NCBI RefSeq assembly: GCF_907165205.1
Contig: NC_058197.1
Coordinates: 3,102,501 to 3,166,500 of the forward strand
From: Coccinella septempunctata
Lineage: Eukaryota > Arthropoda > Insecta > Coleoptera > Coccinellidae
Reading direction: 5' to 3'
Length of the DNA stretch: 64,000 nt
A program made the position numbers and the translations under genes. Within the stretch, counting starts at the first letter, position 1; each line of letters begins with the position of its first letter. A model generated the notes under the pieces. It was given only the letters and a program-made list of their open reading frames with translations, was not told the DNA's origin and did not search any database. This document shows positions 10,411 to 23,000 of this stretch, in pieces.

Positions 10411-13400
10411 TGTTTGGCCTGCCTGGCAGCTATCTGGTAGATGGCCTGCCAGGTAGCCATCGTAACGACGTAGACGGTGCAGCCAGCCACGCCTGCTGTC
10501 CGCAGTCCCATTCCTTCTTCCTCTCTCTTTCACATCCTTCATAGGGGTGCTCTTTCTGCTCTCATTTCTCTACCCCTCACCCAAACCGAGAAAGGGGAGC
10601 ACAAACCCATGAAAATGGTGATTACGAGAAGCCTCGGAAACAAGTCGCTGCCTGGGGATCGTCAGGGCATGTCTGGAGCCGGCGCTGGACATGACAGCAT
10701 GCGGGACGTCGGTGGCAGGATGTTGAGGAAGCGGGCTCCTGCTGCAAAACAAGCTACAGCTCCAAAGCAACAACAGCAACCAACGAGTCCAATTCAATTG
10801 CCGACTCGAACCGCTGAAGGTGCTGCGCAGGATATTCAGCCAGTGCTCACCCAAGCGGGGTTAGTGAGAAAGCGCATGAAGTGGACAACGTCCATGAATG
10901 AAACTATTGTGCGCATATATAACTCCATCACGGGACTAGGGCAGAACACGAACAACTATAGGAAAAGGCTCCATGAGGAATTCTGCATTGCCTACCCAAA
11001 TGTCAATGTCACTGAACAACGAGTGGCAGACCAGTACCGCGTAATTCTGAGAAATGAACTAGTACCAACGGCCCGAATCGACGCAATTAAACTTCAGCGT
11101 CCGCTAGCAATGGAGAATAACACCAACACCTCTGATGAAGTTCACATACCTGGGCAACAACACCCAGAAGACATTGATACTGAAAGTCCTTCTTGCAAAG
11201 CAAATGAGCCTGAACACCAGGACGATAGGGAAGAGCTCCACCGACAAGTTGACTCTGACATGAGGAGATACTTTGCCGAACTGGAAGGAACAGATCCTCT
11301 TCATCGAGTAGCACCTCCACGACTCAATACATCCAAAAAAACTGTCACTTATAATCGACATCTTGAATAAGGACGTTTTACCTGAATACCTACAGAACGG
11401 AAGTTCATTGGAATATCTGCATCTAGTTTTTCACTGTGCAGCGCTGACGACAGCGAAAACCATGGGGGCAAAACTTCGCCGAACGAACAACGATGGTCCA
11501 AAATTACACAAATTACACGCGCCAGCATGGCAGAAACGTCTTCAACACAAAACAGAAAGGCTAAGAAGAGACATTGGACGACTGACGGAGTACTTGAACG
11601 GGATTCGAGGAAGAAAGGTTGTGAAAGCTGCCAAAGAGATCATGGATAGAAACAGGACACACACAGAACGAGAGACGGAGAATGCTACAGCTCACCATTG
11701 CCTCGACACTCTGAAGCAAAAATTAAGTCTGTATGCAGAACGCTTGAGGAGATATAAAAGCAATTATAGCCGGAAAAGAGACAATAATTCATTCGAAAAG
11801 TCGGAAGAATCTTTCTACCGGTCACTCACACCGTCGGATGGAGAAAATGGAAAGTTACCACCAAAGGAAGCCATTGAACAATTCTGGACCGAACAATTAT
11901 CAACAAAACCTCAGTTCAATGGAGATACCGGATGGATTGAAGATGAAAAATCTGAAGCTATAAAATATGAGCCGATGCAGCATGACATGATCACGATTGA
12001 AGAAGTAAAATCAGCTATCAGAGGACTGCACAACTGGAAAGCACCTGGGCCTGATGGATTACAGAACTTCTGGATCAAGAAACTTTGGATCATGCATGAC
12101 AAATTGACCTCCGCAATAAATGATGTCATTGAAAATCCTGAAAGAATGCCAGTATTCCTTACACATGGCACAACATACCTGTCACCTAAAGACCAAAGGA
12201 ATACAGAAGACCCATCCAAGTACCGACCGATCACATGTCTTCCAACGATGTACAAATTAATCACATCGTGCATATCAAACCGAATTCACAACCATTGCGA
12301 AAGAAATAACATCATCGCCATGCAACAGGAAGGATGCACCAAAGACAGCCGAGGGTGCAAAGAACAACTAATAATAGATTCAGTTATCTGCAATCAAGCG
12401 TTCTCCAAGCGAAGGAATCTTTACGCTGCCTACATAGACTACAAAAAAGGATTCGATTCTGTACCTCACGAATGGCTCTTGACGATCTTGAAGATTTACA
12501 AGGTGGATCCCAATATTGTTAAGTTCCTGAAAAACGCCATGTCAACCTGGCGTACTAGTCTCCAAATGAAAGCAGCAGATTGCTCCATTACAACAGGACC
12601 TATTCCAATAAGACGCGGAATTTTCCAAGGAGACTCGCTGAGCCCTCTGTGGTTCTGCATGGCCCTGAATACCTTGTCTCATAGATTGAATTCTACGGAC
12701 TACGGATTTTCCATCAAGAGCGGCAGTAGAACTATGATGAAACTGAATCATCTCCTTTACATGGACGATTTGAAACTCTTCGCATCTACCAAAAAACAAA
12801 TGCAACTGATGCTGAAAATGGTGGAAGGATTCTCGGAAGACATCAAAATGAAGTTTGGACTAGAAAAATGTCGACTGCTAAACATAACGAGAGGGAAAAT
12901 AGAAGATGGTACGTTCAAACTCAAGGAAGGTGCAGAAATTGAAGCATTAAAGGAAGGAGACACATACAAGTATTTAGGCATAAAACAGGCAAGAAAAATC
13001 AATCAGACTCAGATGAAGAAAGAATTAACGGAGGAGTTTACCCGAAGATTGAGGAGGATAATGAGAACTGGTCTTAACAGCAAGAATCTGATAAAAGCGA
13101 TTAACACCTACGCTTGCTCGGCGCTGAGCTATTCATTTGGTATTATCTCTTGGACGACCACCGATTTAGCAGCTTTACAGAGAAAAATAAGGACGATGCT
13201 GACTAAACACAATAAACATCACCCCAAAAGCTCAATAGAACGGACAGAGCTGCCACGACATCTTGGGGGTAGAGGAATTGTTGATTTGTCCAACCGTATG
13301 TCCCAGGAAATTGAAGGACTTCGAAACTATTTCTTGAGCAAGGCAGCTTCGTCAGAACTCCATCGAGTAGTTTGTGTTGCTGATACATCTACACCGTTAA

Positions 13401-14463
13401 AGCTACACCAGGATCACTTGGAAACCGTCGAACACTCTGCAGAAAGTAAAATTTAGAAACTGATTGGCAAACCTTTGCATGGGAGGCACCAGAATGAGGT
13501 CAACCATGATTACGTCGACATATCTGCGTCGAACTACTGGCTGACTTCCGGAAGGTTGTTTCCTGAGACAGAGGGCTTCATGCTCGTCATCCAGGATCAG
13601 GTGATTCCAACAAGAAATTACATGAGATACATCGCCAAGGATGCCTCAGTGGCGGACGATAGCTGTCGTTATGGCTGTGCGACACATGAAACTATCCAGC
13701 ACATCACCGGGGGATGTCAGAAGTTCGCGGGCACGGAGTACAAAAATAGACATGATGCTGTTGCCAAGATTCTTCACCAAGAATTGGCACTAAAACACCA
13801 ACTTCTAACTTCGAAAAGGATTCCTTATTACAATTACCATCCAGATGCTGTGCTGGAAAACGAACATCACAAGCTCTACTGGGATCGCACTGTTCTCACA
13901 GACCGGAAAATAACCCACAATAGACCAGACCTCATATTGCTCAATAAGGATGAGGACACAGCACTATTCATCGACGTGGCAATTCCAAATAATAACAATC
14001 TTCTAGATAGACACACTGAAAAAATTTCAAAATATAGAGATCTCGAGGAACAAACCAGAAGACAGTGGAAGCTGAAAGATATAAAGACCATCCCTATTGT
14101 CATTTCATCTACAGGCCTGATACCGAAGAAACTACTGGAGAACTTGAGAAAACTTCAGTTGGACGAAAATATTTATAAAGTCATGCAGAAGGCGGTACTG
14201 CTCGGAACGGCGAGAACTGTACGCAAGTACATGGGGAATGCAGAGGAACACCGTCTGCTCCGACAGGAAGTGCGGGTGGAGCAGGAATCCAACCTACAGC
14301 AGGAAGCCGAGGAGCGACCCGAACCCCACCACCACCACGAGCCCGAAAACCTGGAAAGGGCTCCAACAGAGCTTAATCCTTTTGATATCTCAGATATCTG
14401 GGATAAGTGAATTTTCCTCTGGAGAGGAGTGTGAAAGCCGCAAGGCTAAAGTCATAACATAAT
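10411..14463 (+). mobile_element. R4/Dong-type non-LTR retrotransposon D2, apparently full length
   Basis: It begins directly after (TAA)5 with a ~200-bp GC-richer 5' UTR. Near its start an 8-bp inverted repeat, CCTGGCAG and CTGCCAGG, could form a hairpin. It carries the full single-ORF layout (Myb-like domain, RT, zinc-binding motif, endonuclease) and ends about 50 bp after the stop at 14410 in an AT-rich TAACATAATA sequence. The next piece, D3, follows directly. The coding frame is broken twice, so this copy is dead. Confidence 0.82.
10609..14410 (+). pseudogene. R4/Dong polyprotein of D2, one frameshift and one stop
   Basis: The start is the ATG at 10609; upstream in-frame codons are UTR. 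Around residues 88-150 is a Myb/SANT-like domain (KWTTSMNETIVRIYN, then EQRVADQYRVI). The frame breaks at 11335-11341, where a run of seven A replaces the six-base AAGAAA of the sister copy D3, a +1 insertion. The second part (from 11363) has the RT: APGPDG, YRPITC, IDYKKGFDS, RRGIFQGDSLSPLWF and YMDD at 12768-12779. An in-frame TAG at 13454-13456 interrupts it, and the same frame continues to 14410 with the zinc pattern C-x3-C-x7-H-x4-C (13664-13717), the RHD block and PD...FIDV of the endonuclease. The C-terminal tail is long and acidic. Confidence 0.88.
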
Positions 14464-16228
14464 AGAATAACACCAACATCTCTGATGAAATTCACATGCC
14501 TGGGCAACAACAGGCAGAAGTAACTGATACTGAAAGTCCATCTTGCAACGCAAGTGAGCCTGAACAACAGGACGATAGGGAAGAGCTCCGCCGACAAGTT
14601 GACTCCGACATGAGGAGATACTTTGCCGAACTGGAAGGAACAGATCCTCTTTATGGAGTAGCACCTCCACGGCTCAATACATCCAAGAAACTGTCACTTA
14701 TAATCGACATCTTGAATAAGGACGTTTTACCTGAATACCTACAGAACGGAAGTTCATTGGAATATCTGCATCTAGTTTTTCACTGTGCAGCGCTAACAAC
14801 AGCGAAAACCATAGGGGCAAAAATTCGCCGAACGAGCAATGATGGTCCAAAATTACACAAATTACACGCGCCAGCATGGCAGAAACGTCTTCAACACAAA
14901 ACAGAAAGGCTAAGAAGAGACATTGGACGACTGACGGAGTACTTGAACAGGAATCGAGGAAGAAAGGTTGTGAAAGCTGCCAAAGAGATCATGGATAGAA
15001 ACAGGACACACACAGAACGAGAGACGGAGAATGCTACAGCTCACCATTGCCTCGACACTCTGAAGCAAAAATTAAGTCTGTATGCAGAACGCCTGAGGAG
15101 ATATAAAAGCAATTATAGCCGGAAAAGAGACAATAATTCATTCGAAAAGTCGGAAGAATCTTTCTACCGGTCACTCACATCGTCGGATGGAGAGAATGGA
15201 AAGTTACCACCAAAGGAAGCCATTGAACAATTCTGGACCGAACAATTATCAACGAAACCTCACTTCAATGGAGATACCGGATGGATTGAAGATGAAAAAT
15301 CTGAAGCTATAAAATATGAGCCGATGCAGCATGACATGATCACAATTGAAAAAGTAAAATCAGCTATCAGAGGACTGCACAACTGGAAAGCACCTGGGCC
15401 TGATGGATTACAGAACTTCTGGATCAAGAAACTTTGGATCATGCATGACAAATTGACCTCCGCAATAAATGATGTCATTGAAAATCCTGAAAGAATGCCA
15501 GTATTCCTTACACATGGCACAACATTCTTGTAACCTAAAGACCAAAGGAATACAGAAGACCCATCCAAGTACCGACCAATCACATGTCTTCCAACGATGT
15601 ACAAATTAATCACATCGTGCATTTCAAACCGAATTCACAACCATTGCGAAAGGAATAACATCATCGCCATGCAACAGAAAGGATGCACCAAAGACAGCCG
15701 AGGATGCAAAGAACAACTAATAATAGATTCAGTTATCTGCAATCAAGCGTTCTCCAAGCGAAGGAATCTTTACGCTGCGTACATAGACTACAAAAAAGCA
15801 TTCGATTCTATACCTCACGAATGGCTCTTGACGATCTTGAAGATTTACAAGGTGGATCCCAATATTGTTAAGTTCCTGAAAAACGCCATGACAACCTGGC
15901 GTACTAGTCTCCAAATGAAAGCAGCAGATTGCTCCATTACAACAGGACCTATTCCAATAAGACGCGGAATTTTCCAAGGAGACTCGCTGAGCCCTCTGTG
16001 GTTCTGCATGGCCCTGAATCCCTTGTCTCATAGATTGAATTCTACGGACTACGGATTTTCCATCAAGAACGGGAGTAGAACTATGATGAAACTGAATCAT
16101 CTCCTTTACATGGACGATTTGAAACTCTTCGCATCTACCAAAAAACAAATGCAACTGATGCTGAAAATGGTGGAAGGATTCTCGGAAGACATCAAAATGA
16201 AGTTTGGACTAGAAAAATGTCGACTGCT
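14464..16228 (+). mobile_element. R4/Dong-type fragment D3, truncated at both ends
   Basis: Its first base corresponds to D2 position 11114, so the 5' UTR and Myb-like domain are absent. It matches D2 closely up to the residues after the YMDD motif and then switches to unit sequence at 16226-16228. The three bases GCT are shared by the element and by the unit (L1 5238-5240), which marks a microhomology junction. It lacks the endonuclease and 3' UTR. Confidence 0.88.
14464..16228 (+). pseudogene. R4/Dong RT fragment of D3 with one stop codon
   Basis: The frame is open from 14496 to a TAA at 15531-15533, and the same frame resumes and continues through YMDD to the junction. Where D2 reads CTG TCA CCT, D3 reads TTG TAA CCT, a single substitution creating the stop. 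Unlike D2 it keeps AAGAAA at 14686-14691 and reads through that point, which identifies the D2 run of seven A as the mutation. The two copies carry different defects, so they decayed independently. Confidence 0.85.
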
Positions 16229-16259
16229 CACTTATTTGATATCCTCCTACTTAATTTTT

Positions 16260-16790
16260 ACTGATAATTAGTATATCTGGTCATATTTTGAAGTTTTAAT
16301 TTTTTTTATACCGTACTTGGAACGGGACCTAACGTTGTCTTTTGTGTACACCTAACAATTTTTAATTTTTTTTCAAACCTAATGTTTCATTTAGAATACA
16401 CTCTATATCATAAATGATTCATTATAGCAGACTTGCACTCTGAATTCATACACAACCTATTGCTTGATAGCAGGTCAAGAAGCGTTCAGTGGATTTTTTT
16501 TGCATAGTACTTGAAACAGTACTAACTGTCAACTTTTATGATCCCCTATCAATTTTTATTTGTTTTCGAAATTTATGTTTCATTAAGAATATGCTGTAAA
16601 TTCAAATATCAGACTTGCACTCCAATATTATGAATTTTCTATTTCTTGATCGCAGGTCAAGGAGCGTTCAGTCTTTTACGCATAGTATTTAAAACAGTAC
16701 TGTTGTCTTTTCTCTACATCTAACAATTTTCAATTTTTTTTCGAAGTTAATATTTCATTTTGAATATAGAGCGCGGGCTGGAGTTACAAA
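16260..16790 (-). repeat. Degenerate ~182-bp subrepeats 3' of the unit gene (L2)
   Basis: This is the same three-part arrangement as in L1, beginning just inside the unit after the D3 junction. It carries the AGTACT dyads and the shared AGTGCAAGTCTGATAT block on the minus strand. Confidence 0.65.
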
Positions 16791-16804
16791 TCCTACAAAA
16801 GTTT

Positions 16805-17206
16805 TCATTTTATAGGTTTCTCCTTCTTCCTAAAAATCTCAATGTAGTCATTTACATTGAAAAGTTTGATATTAGGATCTTCTTTTCTTCTAATAGATGT
16901 CATATTCAGAATCTCCTTCAGAATGAAAGACCTCGTCAAGCGTTTTCTCAGATTTCCGTTCGACACATACTGCTTTTTTTCTCCAACATCGGAATTTATT
17001 TTCTTCACGACTTTTTGGCTATGTTCATCTTGATTACCTTCTCTTCTTGCAGCGTGAGTGTCGGATTTTTTCTGCGGAACTTTTCCTCTTTTTCGTTCTC
17101 CTACATGTGACTTCAGAAAATTCCTGATTTGAACTGTTCTCCTCAAGTCAATTTGTTTAGACTTCAATTTTTCCAATCCCATTCTCAAGATCTTCTTTCT
17201 GTCCAT
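16805..17206 (-). CDS. Unit-encoded basic protein, copy L2 (uncharacterised, 133 aa)
   Basis: The core is identical in amino-acid sequence to copy L1. The hydrophobic leader present in L1 and R2 is out of frame here because two bases are missing in the T-rich run just upstream (near 17230), which argues that the protein starts at the ATG at 17206 and that the leader is untranslated. The promoter is intact 110-150 bases upstream. This gene lies between the R4/Dong insertions and the satellite. Function unknown; the high Lys/Arg content suggests nucleic-acid binding, which is only an inference. Confidence 0.6.
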   Translation of the reverse strand: MDRKKILRMGLEKLKSKQIDLRRTVQIRNFLKSHVGERKRGKVPQKKSDTHAARREGNQDEHSQKVVKKINSDVGEKKQYVSNGNLRKRLTRSFILKEILNMTSIRRKEDPNIKLFNVNDYIEIFRKKEKPIK

Positions 17207-17317
17207 CTCGTCTTCCACAATGAAAAAAATATAAGTATGAAACGATAAAATTCGATAGTATCAAAGTTAAAAAATGTAAACCACAACACAATATTTGCAG
17301 CACGAAGCACATTCACA

Positions 17318-17353
17318 ACTGAATACTTTGTACATCTACTCCGCTGTTATATA
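17318..17353 (-). promoter_or_regulatory. TATA box and TCAGT initiator of the L2 gene
   Basis: TATATAA (complement of 17347-17353) and TCAGT (complement of 17318-17322) have the same spacing as in L1. The G-rich stretch upstream has one G run interrupted compared with L1. Confidence 0.65.
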
Positions 17354-17556
17354 GCCCCTCTACCATCCCTCCTTAGCACCCCACCACCCAATTGCCCGTT
17401 CCGTCGTCTGATTCGATATTAGATTGCTGTGACTTAAAATTTCTATGGAATCAACGTATTACATTCGTTCGATTTAACTGTCACACGTCGGACTGTTTGT
17501 TGATTTATCCTTAACTTCCTATGACCAATTTTAAAGTGTTACTTTTATTAGTTGTA

Positions 17557-17598
17557 TGATGAGCCTTGAGAAAGGAACAAAATAGTTCCGAAACGTTG
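17557..17598 (+). other. Hairpin motif with hammerhead-like GAAAC, copy L2
   Basis: Same TGATGAG, GGAAC/GTTCC stem and GAAAC order as at 6571; here the following bases read GTTGGCG instead of GTTGTCG. Confidence 0.3.
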
Positions 17599-17627
17599 GC
17601 GAATTCATAAGAGATTGTTTTTCAACC

Positions 17628-18537
17628 TGTCCAAATTCCTGCGATATTTTACTTATTGTGTTCAATTCATTATTTATGATACCTAAAAAGAACATATAAA
17701 ATATTTTGTTATTTTGTGATACTTGAGCCTAACACTAAAAATACCTAAAATTATAGAGTGTTTTATAAAATTATGAGTTTATGAAACATATGCGAATTTA
17801 AATGATAATTGTCCAGAGTATTTTTCTTACAGATAGAATATACTATATTACTGTTTATTTTTTCAAACGTTTCTGATATTATGAAATGATAAAATATCAA
17901 CAATTGAAAAGTATAAGTTTTCGATACAGATAATAACTATCTGGATAAGCAAGTATTAAAGCGCATTAGTATTTCAATTCTTAAGTTTGTTTCAAATCTC
18001 GCTGCTCCAAACAATATTTCAAAATTAATAATTTCTAGAGAATTCTTTTTCATCATTTACATTCACGTTGTAGATGGTATACACGTTTTTCCTGAGGAAA
18101 TAAAAACTATAGAAAGAATGTCCCTGAATAGATTTAACGACTCTGATGTATATGCAGAAATCCATGTAGGTTAGAATCGTTATTTTTTATTTTCACCCTA
18201 ATTATACGGAGCACTACTATCTACTTCATGAATTTCATTTTCAATGTCTTAACCGGGAAAACGAAAAATTTTGAGTATATAATAATGAATAAATAAATAC
18301 ATAAATAAATAAATAAATAAATGAATAATTGAAATGAAATATTCTCATATTATAGGAGTTAAAAACTTGGTTTCTTAAAATACGGCATGGATTCCCCATC
18401 GAGTAACATGTGACTCTGGTGACATGACATTGAATTTTCCAAGATTTCCAGCTTTCAGTATGCTTTAACGATAGAATGGTGCAACATTCAGGAATTGTTG
18501 TCGAAGTCATAATGTATTTTTAACAGCATATCCACCA
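17628..18537 (-). repeat. 3.9-kb unit, partial copy L3, cut by satellite A
   Basis: Unit sequence runs to 18537, where 'CATATCCACCA' switches from the unit's continuation to satellite A. The gene is not in this part. It holds the short (AATA)n tract at 18290-18335 and nothing else I can name. Confidence 0.85.
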
Positions 18538-20094
18538 CAGTTTTCGAATTGAGATGCACATGTTGAATTTCACTTCGATAGCTCAGATAGGAATTGAGAT
18601 TTCAGTGGTCAATTCGGCAAAGTGTGATATCAATTCCTCGAAAACTGTTGGATCAATTCGAACCAAATCTTGAAACTGCACATAGTTTTCGAAATGAGAT
18701 GCACATGTTGAATTTCAGTTCGATAGTTCAGATAGGAATAGAGATTTCAGTGGTCAATTCGGCAAAGTGTGATATCAATTCCTCGGAAACTGTTGGATCA
18801 ATTCGAACCAAATATTGAAACTTCACTCAGTTTTCGAATTGAGATGCACATGTTGAATTTCAGTTCGATAGTTCTGATAGGAATTGAGATTTCAGTGGTC
18901 CATTCGGCAAAGTGTGATTTCAATTCATCAAAAACTGTTGGACCAATACCCCCCAAATCTCGAAACTGCACATAGTTTTCGAATTGAGATGCACATGTTG
19001 AATTTCAGTTCGATAGTTCAGATAAGAATTGAGATTTCAGTGGTCAATTCGGCAAAGTGTGATATCAATTCCTGAAACTGTTGGATCAATTCGAACCAAA
19101 TCTTTAAACTGCACATAGTTTTCGAAATGAGATGCACATGTTGAATTTCACTTCGATAGTTCAGATAGGAATAGAGATTTCAGTGGTCAATTCGGCAAAG
19201 TGTGATATCAATTCCTCGAAAACTGTTGGATCAATTCGAACTAAATCTTGAAACTGCACATAATTTTCGAATTGAGATAAACATGTTGAATTTCAGTTCG
19301 ATAGTTCTGATAGGAATTGGGATGTCAGTGGTCAATTCGGCAAAGTGTGATATCAATTCCTCGAAAACTGTTGGATCAATTCGAACCAAATCTTGAAAGT
19401 TCACACAGTTTTCGAATTGAGATGCACATGTTGAATTTCACTTCGATAGCTCAGATAGGAATTGAGATTTCAGTGGTCAATTCGGCAAAGTGTGATATCA
19501 ATTCCTCGAAAACTGTTGGATCAATTAGAACCAAATCTTGAAACTGCACATAGTTTTCGAAATGAGATGCACATGTTGAATTTCACTTCGATAGTTCAGA
19601 TAGGAATAGAGATTTCAGTGGTCAATTCGGCAAAGTGTGATATCAATTCCTCGAAAACTGTTGGATCAATTCGAACTAAATCTTGAAACTGCACATAATT
19701 TTCGAATTGAGATAAACATGTTGAATTTCAGTTCGATAGTTCTGATAGGAATTGGGATGTCAGTGGTCAATTCGGCAAACTGTGATATCAATTCCTCGAA
19801 AACTGTTGGATCAATTCGAACCAAATCTTGAAATCTCACACAGTTTTCGAATTGAGATGCACTTGTTGAATTTCACTTCGATAGCTCAGATAGGAATTGA
19901 GATTTCAGTGGTCAATTCGGCAAAGTGTGATATCAATTCCTCGAAAATAGTTGGATCAATTCGAACCAAATCTTGAAACTGCACATAGTTTTCGGATTGA
20001 AATGCACATGTTGAATATCAGATCGATAGTTCTCATAGGAATGGAGATTTCAGTAGTCGATTCGACAAAATATCATTTCAATTCCTAAAGAACT

Positions 20095-23000
20095 ATTGAA
20101 TCAATTCGACCCAAATCTCGAAACTGTACAGTTTTCGAATTGAGATGCACATGTTGAATTTCAGTTCGATAGTTCAGATAGGAATTGAGATTTCAGTGGT
20201 CAATTCGGCAAAGTGTGATATCAATTCCTCGAAAACTGTTGGATCAATTCGAACCAAATCTTGGAACTGTACTCAGTTTTCGAATTGAGATGCACATGTT
20301 GAATTTCAGTTCGATAGTTCAGATAGGAATAGAGATGTCAGTGGTCAATTCGGCAAAGTGTGATATCAATTCCTCGAAAACTGTTGAATCAATTCGAACT
20401 GAATCTTGAAACTGCAAATAATTTTCGAATTGAGATAAACATGTTGAATTTCAGTTCGATAGTTCTGATAGGAATTGAGATGTCAGTGGTCAATTCGGCA
20501 AAGTGTGATATCAATTCCTCGAAAACTGTTGGATCAATTCGAACCAAATCTTGAAATTTCACACAGTTTTCGAATTGAGATGCACATGTTGAATTTCACT
20601 TCGATAGTTCAGATAGGAATTGAGATTTCAGTGGTCAATTCGGCAAAGTGTGATATCAATTCCTCGAAAACTGTTGGATCAATTCGAACCAAATCTTGAA
20701 ACTGCACATAGTTTTCGGATTGAAATGCACATGTTGAATTTCACTTCGATAGTTCAGATAGGAATTGAGATTTCAGTGGTCAATTCGGCAAAGTGTGATA
20801 TCAATTCCTCAAAAACTGTTGGATCAATTCGAACCAAATCTTGAAATTTCACACAGTTTTCGAATTGAGATGCACATGTTGAATTTCACTTCGATAGTTC
20901 AGATAGGAATTGAGATTTCAGTGGTCAATTCGGCAAAGTGTGATATCAATTCCTCGAAAACTGTTGGATCAATTCGAACCAAATCTTGAAAGTTTTCGGA
21001 TTGAAATGCACATGTTGAATTTCAGTTCGATAGTTCAGATAGGAATTGAGATTTCAATGGTCTATTCGGCAAAGTGTGATATCAATTCCTCAAAAACTGT
21101 TGGATCAATTCGAACCAAATCTTGAAACTGCGAATAGTTTTCGAAATGAGATGCACATGTTGAATTTCAGATCGATAGTTCTCATAGGAATGGAGATTTC
21201 AGTAGTCGATTCGACAAAATGTCATTTCAATTCCTAAGGAACTATTGAATCAATTCGACCCAGATCTCGAAACTGTACACAGTTTTCGAATTGAGATGCA
21301 CATGTTGAATTTCAGTTCGATAGTTCAGATAGGAATTGAGATTTCAGTGGTCAATTCGGCAAAGTGTGATATCAATTCCTCGAAAACTGTTGGATCACTT
21401 CGAACCAAATCTTGAAACTGTACTCAGTTTTCGAATTGAGATGCACATGTTGAATTTCAGTTCGATAGTTCAGATAGGAATAGAGATGTCAGTGGTCAAT
21501 TCGGCAAAGTGTGATATCAATTCCTCGAAAACTGTTGGATCAATTCGAACCAAATCTTGAAATTTCACACAGTTTTCGAATTGAGATGCACATGTTGAAT
21601 TTCACTTCGATAGCTCAGATAGGAATTGAGATTTCAGTGGTCAATTCGGCAAAGTGTGATATCAATTCCTCGAAAACTGTTGGATCAATTCGAACCAAAT
21701 CTTGAAACTGCACATAGTTTTCGAATTGAGATGCACATGTTGAATTTCAGTTCGATAGTTCAGATAGGAATAGAGATTTCAGTGGTCAATTCGGCAAAGT
21801 GTGATATCAATTCCTCGGAAACTGTTGGATCAATTCGAACCAAATATTGAAACTTCACTCAGTTTTCGAATTGAGATGCACATGTTGAATTTCACTTCGA
21901 TAGCTCAGATAGGAATTGAGATTTCAGTGGTCAATTCGGCAAAGTGTGATATCAATTCCTCGAAAACTGTTGGATCAATTCGAACCAAATCTTGAAACTG
22001 CACATAGTTTTCGAATTGAGATGCACATGTTGAATTTCAGTTCGATAGTTCAGATAGGAATAGAGATTTCAGTGGTCAATTCGGCAAAGTGTGATATCAA
22101 TTCCTCGGAAACTGTTGGATCAATTCGAACCAAATATTGAAACTTTACTCAGTTTTCGAATTGAGATGCACGTGTTGAATTTCAGTTCGATAGTTCTGAT
22201 AGGAATTGAGATTTCAGTGGTCCATTCGGCAAAGTGTGATTTCAATTCCTCAAAAACTGTTGGACCAATACTCCCCAAATCTCGAAACTGCACATAGTTT
22301 TCGAATTGAGATGCACATGTTGAATTTCAGTTCGATAGTTCAGATAAGAATTGATATTTCAGTGGTCAATTCGGCAAAGTGTGATATCAATTCCTGAAAC
22401 TGTTGGATCAATTCGAACCAAATCTTTAAACTGCACATAGTTTTCGAATTGAGATGCACATGTTGAATTTCAGTTCGATAGTTCAGATAGGAATTGAGAT
22501 TTCAGTGGTCAATTCGGCAAAGTGTGATATCAATTCCTCGAAAACTGTTGGATCAATTCGAACCAAATCTTTAAACTGCACATAGTTTTCGAATTGAGAT
22601 GCACATGTTGAATTTCAGTTCGATAGTTCAGATAGGAATTGAGATTTCAGTGGTCCATTCGGCAAAGTGTGATTTCAATTCCTCAAAAACTGTTGGACCA
22701 ATACTCCCCAAATCTCGAAACTGCACATAGTTTTCGAATTGAGATGCACATGTTGAATTTCAGTTCGATAGTTCAGATAGGAATAGAGATGTCAGTGGTC
22801 AATTCGGCAAAGTGTGATATCAATTCCTCGAAAACTGTTGGATCAATTCGAACTAAATCTTGAAACTGCACATAATTTTCGAATTGAGATAAACATGTTG
22901 AATTTCAGTTCGATAGTTCTGATAGGAATTGAGATGTCAGTGGTCAATTCGGCAAAGTGTGATATCAATTCCTCGAAAACTGTTGGATCAATTCGAACCA

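Larger units (their letters stand above)
6642..17627 (-). repeat. 3.9-kb tandem unit, copy L2 (interrupted by R4/Dong elements)
   Basis: Unit sequence is intact at 6642-7307 and 16226-17627. In between, 7308-16228 is TAA repeat plus three R4/Dong-type pieces. Aligning with L1 shows that the unit segment equivalent to L1 positions ~672-5238 (about 1.85 kb once the Jockey insertion is removed) is missing, so insertion was followed by a deletion. 6642-7307 has no gene. Confidence 0.85.

Noticed and set aside
10477..10608. Upstream GTG start for the D2 frame
   Set aside because: The first in-frame ATG is at 10609 and the upstream part looks like 5' UTR with a hairpin.
7383..16228. Insertion of R2/R4-type elements in 28S rDNA
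   Set aside because: The flanks are TAA repeats and unit sequence; no rRNA sequence was recognised.
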